From NCBI RefSeq assembly GCF_020711255.1, contig NZ_JAJFAW010000008.1:62001-126000 (forward strand): a stretch of DNA of 64,000 bases, given 5' to 3'. This document shows, piece after piece, positions 1 through 7,122 of the stretch. The DNA is from Hymenobacter plasmatis. GTDB taxonomy: Bacteria > Bacteroidota > Bacteroidia > Cytophagales > Hymenobacteraceae. Each line of letters starts with the position of its first letter. Position 1 is the stretch's first letter. The notes beneath the pieces are model-generated. The model was not told where the DNA came from. It was given only the letters and a program-made list of their open reading frames with translations, and did no database searches. The translations under genes and the position numbers were made by a program.

Positions 1-703
1 GGGCAGTTTCGTTAAAATGGAAAATGCTAGCGGCTAAAGCCGCGTCGGCTCCACCAGCATTAAAAACGTCGGTAAAGTCGGAAGGCTGACCAGCTCCACC
101 TGATGCAATAACCGGGACGGGCACGGCATCACTAACCGCCCGGGTCAGGTCGAGTGCAAACCCGGATTTGGTACCATCGTGGCTCATGGAAGTGAGCAAC
201 AGTTCACCGGCACCCAAATCTGCGGCTTCGCGGCACCACGCCACGGCTTCGCGCCCAGTGGCCACCGTACCGGCGCGTGTCATTACCTGCCACTCTCCGT
301 TCACCAACCGGGCATCCACCGCCACTACCACACACTGGGAGCCAAACCGACGGGCCAGGTCCGCAATAAATTCCGGCCGGGCCAAGGCGGCCGAATTGAT
401 GGAAACCTTATCGGCTCCGCTTAGCAGCAAGGCTTCTACATCGCCAACGCTGCCAATTCCACCTCCTACGGTGAACGGTATATCAAGCACCCGTGCCACG
501 TCGCGAACCAGCTCCGTAAGCGGTTTCCGGCGTTGGTTCGTGGCCGTGATATCAAGGAACACCAGTTCATCGGCCCCCTCGCGGGCGTACCGGGCAGCCA
601 AAGCCACCGGGTCGCCAGCATCGCGCAGTCCTTCAAACTGGATGCCCTTCACGGTACGGCCATCACGTACATCGAGGCAAGGGATAAGTCTTTTCTTGAC
701 CAC
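1..703 (-). CDS. hisF: imidazole glycerol phosphate synthase cyclase subunit HisF (3' end cut by window edge)
   Basis: HisF takes ammonia made by HisH and closes the imidazole ring, giving imidazole glycerol phosphate and AICAR. The minus-strand frame opens at GTG 703 with [19 protein letters not shown], the usual HisF N-terminus. The first catalytic aspartate is residue 11 (PCLD). The second lies in AVDARLV. The phosphate-binding stretch TKSGF and the strand ViASGGAG follow. The frame is open to base 1, so about the last 15-20 residues are missing. It is the last his gene visible here, 69 bases downstream of hisA. The GTG start is chosen because no ATG lies in frame near the conserved N-terminus and no Shine-Dalgarno sequence is visible. 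Confidence 0.96.
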   Translation of the reverse strand, partial: MVKKRLIPCLDVRDGRTVKGIQFEGLRDAGDPVALAARYAREGADELVFLDITATNQRRKPLTELVRDVARVLDIPFTVGGGIGSVGDVEALLLSGADKVSINSAALARPEFIADLARRFGSQCVVVAVDARLVNGEWQVMTRAGTVATGREAVAWCREAADLGAGELLLTSMSHDGTKSGFALDLTRAVSDAVPVPVIASGGAGQPSDFTDVFNAGGADAALAASIFHFNETA

Positions 704-772
704 GGATTTAAAGTTTAATGGAAAATGAATTGCGAGGCCGATAAATTGAGCTATCGGCCACTTTGGGTGATT

Positions 773-1489
773 CTATAAGAACGGCTGCAAATCCGGCAAG
801 GAAATGGTCCCTTCATACAGGGCCTTGCCGATAATGGCTCCGTGCATGCCTGCATCACTGAGGGCTTCTAAATCGGCAACGGTAGTGACCCCACCACTGG
901 CAATGAAGCGGGCATCCGGATACTGCACCACCAATGCCTTATAAGTAGCCAGCGAGGGCCCTTGCAGCAGGCCGTCTTTGCTTACATCGGTACAAATGAA
1001 TGTGCTGCCCCCCGCCGCCAAGTACGATTCAATGAAGGCCGCCAAGGTCCAGGGGCTTTGCTCAGCCCAAGCATTTATCATAATATGCTCGCCCTTGAAA
1101 TCGGCACCCAAAAAGATTTTATCCGCTCCATAAAGTTCCAGCCAACCTTCTACTGCGGCCTGCTCGCGCACGGCAAGGCTACCGGCAGTGATATGAGAAG
1201 CGCCAGCGTTAAACACTTGGGTGAGGGATGTGTGGGTCTGAATTCCACCGCCAGCGTCGATATCCAAAGTCGTATGCCGGGCAATGGCCTCCAGCACGGC
1301 CAGGTTGACCGGATGGCCGGAACGGGCGCCGTCCAGGTCTACCAGATGCAGCCGGCGCACACCGGCATCAGCGAAACGCTGGGCCACGGCCACAGGGTCA
1401 GCGTCGTAGGTAGTTTGGCGGGCAAAGTCTCCGGCGCTGAGGCGGACACACTGGCCATTCATCAGGTCGATGGCGGGAATAATTTCCAC
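773..1489 (-). CDS. hisA: ProFAR isomerase HisA
   Basis: HisA is the beta-alpha barrel isomerase that converts ProFAR to PRFAR, the substrate of HisFH. The 238-residue product has full length for the family. Its catalytic aspartates are visible: Asp8 in IIPAIDLMNG and the one in CTDVSKDG. The two phosphate-binding loops are IDAGGGIQ and ASGGVT. Translation appears to start at a GTG. It lies 35 bases downstream of hisH in the his operon, in the usual H-A-F order. The 35-base gap contains one copy of the TTGAGCT motif discussed in the findings. Confidence 0.97.
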   Translation of the reverse strand: MEIIPAIDLMNGQCVRLSAGDFARQTTYDADPVAVAQRFADAGVRRLHLVDLDGARSGHPVNLAVLEAIARHTTLDIDAGGGIQTHTSLTQVFNAGASHITAGSLAVREQAAVEGWLELYGADKIFLGADFKGEHIMINAWAEQSPWTLAAFIESYLAAGGSTFICTDVSKDGLLQGPSLATYKALVVQYPDARFIASGGVTTVADLEALSDAGMHGAIIGKALYEGTISLPDLQPFL

Positions 1490-1524
1490 GGGATTCTATT
1501 GTGAATTGAGCTGAAGGGAGGAAA

Positions 1525-2112
1525 CTATAGGTCCAGGAAGTTGGCCAGGATGCGGGTACCGACGGCGCCGCTCTTTTCGGTGTGAAACTGCACTCCGTGA
1601 AAGTTGCCGTGTTGTACCGCCGCGCTAAAAGGTGCGGGATGCGTCGATTGAGCCGTGGTATACACCCCCACCGGGGCGTAGTAGCTGTGCACAAAGTAAA
1701 CGTGGTCGGCATCGGTTAGACCCGCAAAAAGCGGCCCTTGCAACGCCTGGAGATTATTCCAGCCCATGTGAGGGACTTTATGTGTCGCATCCGACACGAA
1801 GCGTTGCACCGTGAAAGGCAACAGGCCCAGCATGGGCGTGTCGTTTTCTTCGCTGTGCTGGCCCAGCAGCTGCATGCCCAGGCATATTCCTAAAAAGGGC
1901 TGAGTAAGGGTGGGCAAAACTTTATCCAGTCCGGCAGCACGCAGGGCTTCCATTGCGGAAGAGGCCTCGCCTTCGCCAGGGAAAAGCACTTTATCGGCCT
2001 TTCGCAACACTTCCGGGTCGGAAGTGAGCGTGGGCTGGGCCCCCAGGCGCTCCAATGCAAACAGCACGGACTGCACGTTTCCTCCCTTATAATCCACAAC
2101 TGCAATTTCCAT
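1525..2112 (-). CDS. hisH: imidazole glycerol phosphate synthase glutaminase subunit HisH
   Basis: HisH hydrolyses glutamine and channels ammonia to HisF. It is a class I glutamine amidotransferase of 195 residues. The nucleophile elbow GICLGMQ carries the catalytic Cys at about residue 77. The His-Glu pair sits in QFHTEKSG near the C-terminus, where many homologues have QFHPEKSG. The start used is the ATG at 2112 (MEIAVVDYKGGN); a TTG lies one codon further upstream. The 79-base gap to hisB is AT-rich and may hold an internal promoter, but I could not pick a convincing one. Confidence 0.96.
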   Translation of the reverse strand: MEIAVVDYKGGNVQSVLFALERLGAQPTLTSDPEVLRKADKVLFPGEGEASSAMEALRAAGLDKVLPTLTQPFLGICLGMQLLGQHSEENDTPMLGLLPFTVQRFVSDATHKVPHMGWNNLQALQGPLFAGLTDADHVYFVHSYYAPVGVYTTAQSTHPAPFSAAVQHGNFHGVQFHTEKSGAVGTRILANFLDL

Positions 2113-2191
2113 CAATCTGATTTGTTAATCCATTTGTGCAATAGCGCAACGCAAATCAATTGTTACACATTTGTACATATCATACAATATC

Positions 2192-3292
2192 CTACAGTAT
2201 GCCCTTGGTGCTGGGTATTGAGGCCGATTCATCCCGCTGTAGGGCCATTTTGATGGCCTTAGCTACTGCTTTGAAAATCGCTTCAATCTTATGATGCTCA
2301 TTGTCGCCAGTGCAGGAGATGTTCAGCGTAGCCCGGGAATTGTCGGTAAAGGACTTGAAGAAGTGGAAGAACAGCTCGGTGGGCAGGTCGCCTACTCGCT
2401 CGCGGCGAAATTCAGCGTTCCAAACAAGCCACGGGCGGCCCGAGAAGTCAATCGCGGCCTGGGCCAAGGCCTCATCCATAGGCAGCAGAAAGCCGTAGCG
2501 GGCCAAACCGCGCTTGTCGCCAAGCGCTTGAGAGAAGGCTGTGCCTAAGGCAAGAGCGGTATCCTCTACGGTGTGATGCTCATCAATGTGCAAGTCACCC
2601 TTTACATATATGGACAAGTCGACGCCGCTGTGGCGGCCCAACTGCTCCAGCATGTGGTCGAAAAAGCCCAGGCCGGTGTGAATGTCTGTTTGCCCGGTGC
2701 CATCCAAGTTCAGCCGAACGGAGATTTGGGTTTCGTTGGTGTTTCGGTCAATAACTGCGGTGCGGGACGGATAACGCAGGTGACGGTAGATAGCATCCCA
2801 GCTGGTAGTGGTGAGGGCGGCGCGCTCGTCGGGCTCCTCTCCTATTAGTATGGCTTGGCTGCCGAGGTTGGCGGCAAGCTCCACGTCGGTAAGGCGGTCG
2901 CCGATGACGTAGGAATTGGCCAAGTCGTATTCGTTGGCTGGGTCAAGGTAGCGGCCCATCAGCCCGGTTCCGGGCTTGCGGGTGGGCAGGCCTTCTTGCG
3001 GGAAACTGCGGTCAATGAGTTCGGCAGCGAAGTGAATGCCTTCTCCAGCCAGGATTTCCTGCATGAGCCGATGGGCGGGCCAAAATGTGTCTTCCGGAAA
3101 ACTATCTGTGCCCAAGCCATCTTGATTCGTAACGAGTACGAGTTCATACTCGGGCAGGTCGCGGGCAATGCGCGCCAATGCACTAATACAGCCCGGAAGG
3201 AAAGCAAACTTTTCCAGGCTGTCGACTTGCTGGCTCGGCTGGGGCTCGACGAGGATGGTGCCGTCGCGGTCAATAAAAAGGGCCTTTTTCAA
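2192..3292 (-). CDS. hisB: bifunctional histidinol-phosphatase / imidazoleglycerol-phosphate dehydratase HisB
   Basis: HisB carries two steps of histidine synthesis on one chain. Residues 1 to about 170 are a HAD-type phosphatase with the DRDGT motif (Asp8 and Asp10) and a VIGDRLTD motif. Residues from about 180 to 366 are the dehydratase, with metal-binding DEHHTVED and HHKIEA motifs. The stretch [15 protein letters not shown] occupies the place of the zinc-binding cysteine loop of the E. coli enzyme, so the phosphatase domain seems to lack that zinc site. I believe this is common in Bacteroidota. The frame begins at a TTG ([10 protein letters not shown]); no ATG is available nearby. It follows hisDC by 57 bases. 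Confidence 0.96.
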   Translation of the reverse strand: MKKALFIDRDGTILVEPQPSQQVDSLEKFAFLPGCISALARIARDLPEYELVLVTNQDGLGTDSFPEDTFWPAHRLMQEILAGEGIHFAAELIDRSFPQEGLPTRKPGTGLMGRYLDPANEYDLANSYVIGDRLTDVELAANLGSQAILIGEEPDERAALTTTSWDAIYRHLRYPSRTAVIDRNTNETQISVRLNLDGTGQTDIHTGLGFFDHMLEQLGRHSGVDLSIYVKGDLHIDEHHTVEDTALALGTAFSQALGDKRGLARYGFLLPMDEALAQAAIDFSGRPWLVWNAEFRRERVGDLPTELFFHFFKSFTDNSRATLNISCTGDNEHHKIEAIFKAVAKAIKMALQRDESASIPSTKGIL

Positions 3293-3349
3293 ATCTTTAG
3301 TTCGTAAACAGTTATCAAATACTCTTTGCTACCGCACTTGGCTTCCGGC

Positions 3350-5758
3350 TCAACAGTTGGTGGCCACTTCTGCGGGAAGCTCCGCACCTATTTCGGTGAG
3401 TGCCTGCAGCAGCTGCGCATTTTCATCAGTGGTGCCAACGGTGAGGCGTAAGCTGCCAGCACAGCCGGGCTGAGTCGTGCGGTTGCGAACCACGATGCCG
3501 CGGGCTCGGAGTTGGTCGTATACGGCGGTGGCATCTACGTTGAAGCGCACGAGCAGGAAGTTGGCATCCGAAGGAAATACGTGCTCCACGATGGGAAGCA
3601 GCGGTAACTGCTCGGCCAGCCAGCTGCGGCTGTTCAGCAGTTCGGCTTGCATTTCGGGCAGCTGGGGAGCAGCGGCCAATGCGGCCAAGGCATGCTGCTG
3701 GGTAGCGGCGGAAATATTGTAGGGCGGCTTGATTTTGTTGAGGTAGGCAATTAGGGCCGGCGAGCCATAGGCCACACCCAGGCGCAAGCCCGCCAGGCCC
3801 CACGCTTTGGAGAAGGTTTGCAGCACCACCAAACGCGGAAAATCGGCTAGCCGCGTGGTCCAACTGGGCGACGTGGCGAAGTCGGCATATGCTTCATCGA
3901 CCACAACGAACCCTTTGAACGAGCGCAAAATGGCTTCAATGGCATCTTGGGCCAACAAATTTCCGGTGGGGTTATTGGGCGAACACAAAAAGACCAGCTT
4001 AGCGCTGGAGGCAGCTAACACCTGAGCTGCATTGGCGGGAAGCTGAAAATCGGCTGTGAGCGGCAGCCGCTCTACCCGCACATCATTGAGGTTGGCGGCC
4101 ACCTCGTACATGCCGTAGGTGGGCGGGCATACCACGATACTATCCTGGCCGGGGGTACAGGTGAGCCGCACCAGCAAATCGATGGCTTCGTCGGAACCGT
4201 TGCCGAGGAAAATATTTTCGGGCGAAACACCTTTCAATTGAGCCAAATCTGCCTTGATAGCACGCTGGTGCGGGTCGGGGTACCGGCTGAAATCATCGGG
4301 GCCCACAGAGCCCAGGCTGTTTTCGTTGGCATCCAGCATCACCGGGGCCATGCCCTCAAACTCATCACGGGCCGAAGAATACGGCTGCATGCGCTCGACG
4401 CTGGGCCGGATAAGCCCGGCGTAGGGATTGGCCGCATCCGTCTGAGGGCCAGCAGCAACTGGGGAAGAACTGGCCATTGCTGCCAGGCGCAGCGTTACGG
4501 CCCGGGCGTGCGCGGCGAGCCCTTCCGCTTCAGCCATGGTTTCAACCACCGGGCCCAGAGACTGCAGCCCAACCGGCGACAGCCGCTGGAAGGTGATTTT
4601 TTTAACAAAAGAATCGAGTGACACCCCGCTGTATTGGCGGGCATAGCCGCCGGTAGGCAAAGTGTGGTTGGTGCCGGACGCGTAATCGCCCACTGCTTCG
4701 GGCGTCAAGTGGCCCAGAAAAACGGAGCCAGCATTGGTTACCTGCGCGGCCAAAGCATCGGCGTTGTCGGTGGCCAGGATGAGATGCTCGGGCGCGTATT
4801 GGTTGGAGAATGCCAACATCGTGGCAGAATCCGGCAGCAACACGGCCCGGCTATTGGCCAGGGCCTGGGCCGCAACGTCGCGGCGGGGCAGCATGCCCAG
4901 CTGCTGTTCCAACTCGGCTTGAACCTGCGCAATTACGGCTTCTGAATCGCTAAGCAGCACCACTTGGGAATCGGGCCCGTGCTCAGCTTGCGACATCAAA
5001 TCAGCAGCTACAAACGCAGGGTTGGCGCTAGCATCGGCAATAACGAGTACCTCGGAAGGGCCAGCAGGCATGTCGATGGCCACGCCGAATTCGGCGGCAG
5101 CCAGCTGCTTGGCCGCGGTAACGTAGCGGTTGCCGGGACCAAAGATTTTATCCACGGCCGGCACACTGGCGGTGCCCAGCGCGAGGGCTGCAATGGCTTG
5201 GGCACCGCCCACTTTCACCACCTTATCAATTCCCAGCAATTGGGCCACAAAAAGGATAACCGGGCTCACCGAGCCATCGGCCTGGGGCGGCGTGCACACC
5301 ACCACTTCGGGGCAGCCGGCCAGTCGGGCCGGCACGCCCAGCATGAGCAGCGTGCTAAACAGCGGCGCCGAACCGCCCGGCACGTACAGACCCACACGCT
5401 GCACGGGCACAGCCCGCCGCGAGCAGTCCACACCCGGCATCGTTTCCACCCGAAGCTCGGGTTCGCGCTGGGCGGTGTGGAAGGTTTCAATGTTGGTTTT
5501 GGCCTGGCGAATAGCGGCCTGCAAAGCCGCGGGCACTTGAGCTACGGCTGCCGTAAACTCAGCTTCGGATACAATCAGGTGCTGAAGCGTCGCCTTATCA
5601 AGCTCGGCCGCTAGGGCCAGCAGGGCGGCATCGCCCCGCTCGCGCACTTGGCCGAAAATTTCGCGCACGCGGGCCGCCACCTGGGGGGCTTCGGCCGCAG
5701 CGGGGCGCTGTTGCAATGCGGCCCAGCGGCTGGAATCGGGATAAGAGTAGACTTGCAT
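3350..5758 (-). CDS. hisDC: histidinol dehydrogenase - histidinol-phosphate aminotransferase fusion
   Basis: A single 802-residue frame joins two enzymes that are normally separate. Residues 1-427 are HisD, which oxidises histidinol to histidine. It has the expected zinc ligands and catalytic pair in MSQAEHGPDSQ, QYAPEHLI, VGDYASGTNHTLPTGG and the C-terminal AAHARAV. Residues 428-802 are HisC, the PLP transaminase, with DANENSLG, CSPNNPTG, DEAYADF and the Schiff-base lysine in TFSKAWGLAGLRLG. The junction runs through about 35 residues rich in Ala, Ser and Pro. An in-frame ATG at 4477 sits exactly where a separate hisC could begin, so the fusion may be explained by loss of the hisD stop codon. 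Both halves look intact. It lies 9 bases after hisG. Confidence 0.93.
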   Translation of the reverse strand: MQVYSYPDSSRWAALQQRPAAAEAPQVAARVREIFGQVRERGDAALLALAAELDKATLQHLIVSEAEFTAAVAQVPAALQAAIRQAKTNIETFHTAQREPELRVETMPGVDCSRRAVPVQRVGLYVPGGSAPLFSTLLMLGVPARLAGCPEVVVCTPPQADGSVSPVILFVAQLLGIDKVVKVGGAQAIAALALGTASVPAVDKIFGPGNRYVTAAKQLAAAEFGVAIDMPAGPSEVLVIADASANPAFVAADLMSQAEHGPDSQVVLLSDSEAVIAQVQAELEQQLGMLPRRDVAAQALANSRAVLLPDSATMLAFSNQYAPEHLILATDNADALAAQVTNAGSVFLGHLTPEAVGDYASGTNHTLPTGGYARQYSGVSLDSFVKKITFQRLSPVGLQSLGPVVETMAEAEGLAAHARAVTLRLAAMASSSPVAAGPQTDAANPYAGLIRPSVERMQPYSSARDEFEGMAPVMLDANENSLGSVGPDDFSRYPDPHQRAIKADLAQLKGVSPENIFLGNGSDEAIDLLVRLTCTPGQDSIVVCPPTYGMYEVAANLNDVRVERLPLTADFQLPANAAQVLAASSAKLVFLCSPNNPTGNLLAQDAIEAILRSFKGFVVVDEAYADFATSPSWTTRLADFPRLVVLQTFSKAWGLAGLRLGVAYGSPALIAYLNKIKPPYNISAATQQHALAALAAAPQLPEMQAELLNSRSWLAEQLPLLPIVEHVFPSDANFLLVRFNVDATAVYDQLRARGIVVRNRTTQPGCAGSLRLTVGTTDENAQLLQALTEIGAELPAEVATNC

Positions 5759-5767
5759 GGCGTGGGG

Positions 5768-6619
5768 CTAGGCAATCATCTTTTCGATAGGCAACACCAA
5801 AATACCCTCGGCCCCAACGGCCTTGAGCTGGCTGGTGATGTGCCAGAATTCGTCTTCCTGCACCACCGACTGCACCGAAACCCAACCGGCTTCGGCTAGT
5901 GGCGTAATGGTGGGCGACTTGATGCCGGGCAATAACCGACGTACTTCGTCGAGGGCCGTCAGGGGGGCGTTGAGCACAATGTATTTGCTGCGCTTGGCCC
6001 GACGCACAGCCTGCATGCGGAACCGCAACTGTTCGAGTAGCTCCGTTTGTTCCACCGACAGGTTGGGCTGGGCAATGAGTACGGCTTCGGAGCGGAATAC
6101 GGTTTCAACTTCGCGGAGGCCGTTGCCGAGCAAAGTGGAGCCGCTGCTCACAATATCGCAAATGGCCTCGGCCAGCCCAATGCTGGGCGCAATTTCCACC
6201 GAGCCGCTGATGGTGTGCAGGTGCGACTGCACCCCGTTCTCGGCCAGGTAGCGGCCGAGAATGTTGGGGTAAGAGGTGGCGATGTTCTTGCCCTGCAGGG
6301 CAGCTACCGAAGCATAGGCGTCGGCACGCGGCACGGCCAGGCTCAGGCGGCACTTGCTAAAGCCCAGCGCCTCCACCTCCAGCTCTGGATAGCCGGCTTC
6401 TACCAACACGTTCTGGCCCACAATGCCCAAATCGGCCACACCATCCTGCACGTAGCCGGGAATGTCGTCGTCGCGCAAAAACAGGATTTCGAGCGGGAAG
6501 TTGGTCGCTTCGGTCTTTAGCTTATAGGAGCTGCTGATGAAGTTGATGCCGCATTCGCGAATGAGGGCAAGGGAATCCTCGCTTAGGCGACCGGACTTTT
6601 GGATGGCTAATCGTAGCAT
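5768..6619 (-). CDS. hisG: ATP phosphoribosyltransferase HisG, long form
   Basis: HisG condenses ATP with PRPP in the first committed step of histidine synthesis and is feedback-inhibited by histidine. The 283-residue length and a C-terminal domain of about 75 residues mark the long, HisZ-independent form. The start is the ATG at 6619 (LRLAIQKSGRLSEDSL), which is the conserved N-terminus. The frame stays open upstream to 6736, but that part covers the leader/terminator region and has no homology I recognise. The PRPP loop is DIVSSGSTLLGNG. It is the first enzyme gene of the operon, 7 bases after a six-T tract. Confidence 0.97.
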   Translation of the reverse strand: MLRLAIQKSGRLSEDSLALIRECGINFISSSYKLKTEATNFPLEILFLRDDDIPGYVQDGVADLGIVGQNVLVEAGYPELEVEALGFSKCRLSLAVPRADAYASVAALQGKNIATSYPNILGRYLAENGVQSHLHTISGSVEIAPSIGLAEAICDIVSSGSTLLGNGLREVETVFRSEAVLIAQPNLSVEQTELLEQLRFRMQAVRRAKRSKYIVLNAPLTALDEVRRLLPGIKSPTITPLAEAGWVSVQSVVQEDEFWHITSQLKAVGAEGILVLPIEKMIA

Positions 6620-6626
6620 GTAAGGT

Positions 6627-6689
6627 AAAAAAGGCGGGACGGCCCAATGCTGAGCACATGTCAATTGCACGCCGGCACCTGTGGCCCGC
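6627..6689 (-). terminator. candidate attenuator terminator of the his operon
   Basis: Reading the minus strand, GCGGG at 6689-6685 can pair with CCCGC at 6638-6634. Six consecutive T follow at 6632-6627, just 7 bases before the hisG start codon. The loop between the arms is long (about 46 bases) and contains shorter complementary segments, so the exact fold needs computing. A terminator-like signal wedged between a His-rich leader peptide and hisG is what an attenuator would need. Confidence 0.55.
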
Positions 6690-6766
6690 AGCAAAATTTC
6701 CCGAAAATTGAAGTAGTAAGCCCGGCGCAAACTCACCCCGGGACGCGGCGGTGGAGGCGCGGGCGG

Positions 6767-6788
6767 CCGGTGCTAGCTTAGCACCCGG
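6767..6788 (-). promoter_or_regulatory. hisL: leader hairpin spanning the leader-peptide stop codon
   Basis: A 9-bp stem (CCGG/TGCTA pairing with TAGCACCGG, one bulged G) encloses the TAA stop of the histidine leader peptide in its loop. In classical attenuators the alternative pairing of such hairpins with downstream RNA is set by where the ribosome stalls. The hairpin is directly visible; its role is inferred. Confidence 0.55.
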
Positions 6789-6918
6789 CGCACAACCCGG
6801 CCTCCCACAGATGGTGGTGGCGATGGTGGGCACCTACAGCTACAACAAAGCCGGCAGCCAGGCACAAAGCCGGCGCGGCAGCTGCATCGAAGCTAAACAG
6901 GAAAGCCAATTGGGTCAT
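6778..6918 (-). CDS. hisL: histidine operon leader peptide
   Basis: A 46-codon frame runs from ATG 6918 (MTQLAFLFSF) to TAA 6778. Residues 31-36 are His-His-Arg-His-His-His, encoded at 6828-6811, followed by LWEAGLCAGC. A run of five histidines in six codons immediately upstream of hisG is the hallmark of a leader peptide whose translation senses charged histidyl-tRNA. The promoter's -7 element ends 6 bases before the ATG, so the message would be leaderless or nearly so. The peptide itself needs no function. It is too short and too odd in composition to be an ordinary gene. Alternative reading: a chance frame. The position, the His run and the hairpins downstream argue against that. Confidence 0.75.
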   Translation of the reverse strand: MTQLAFLFSFDAAAAPALCLAAGFVVAVGAHHRHHHLWEAGLCAGC

Positions 6919-6924
6919 TGGGCA

Positions 6925-6954
6925 CAAAGGTAAAACGGAAACCTCAACGGCCAA
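6925..6954 (-). promoter_or_regulatory. his operon promoter (Bacteroidota -33/-7)
   Basis: On the minus strand TTG (6954-6952) is followed by 19 bases and TACCTTTG (6932-6925). This matches the TTG / TAnnTTTG pattern known for the primary sigma factor of Bacteroidota. Transcription would begin around 6919-6921, at or within a few bases of the leader-peptide ATG. Confidence 0.75.
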
Positions 6955-7122
6955 TACTGGTGGTGCGGGTTTCGTTTCGCCAGTCCATACCCGCTCCCGG
7001 GGTGAAAGGTTTGCCGGGGCCTGAAATAAATCCGGCGCAGTACCTCACGCGCACCAGCGGCTAGAAGGATTTTCTTCCCGAGTGACTTATTCCAACTCGC
7101 CCTATTGAGCCAAGCAAGCAGC

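Noticed and set aside
5768..6736. A longer HisG starting at 6736
   Set aside because: The extra 39 residues translate the hairpin/T-tract region and do not resemble HisG. The ATG at 6619 matches the conserved N-terminus.
6522..6833. A 103-codon minus-strand frame across the his leader
   Set aside because: It is out of frame with both hisG and the His-rich leader peptide, has no homology I recognise, and overlaps the attenuator. The His run appears only in the frame starting at 6918.
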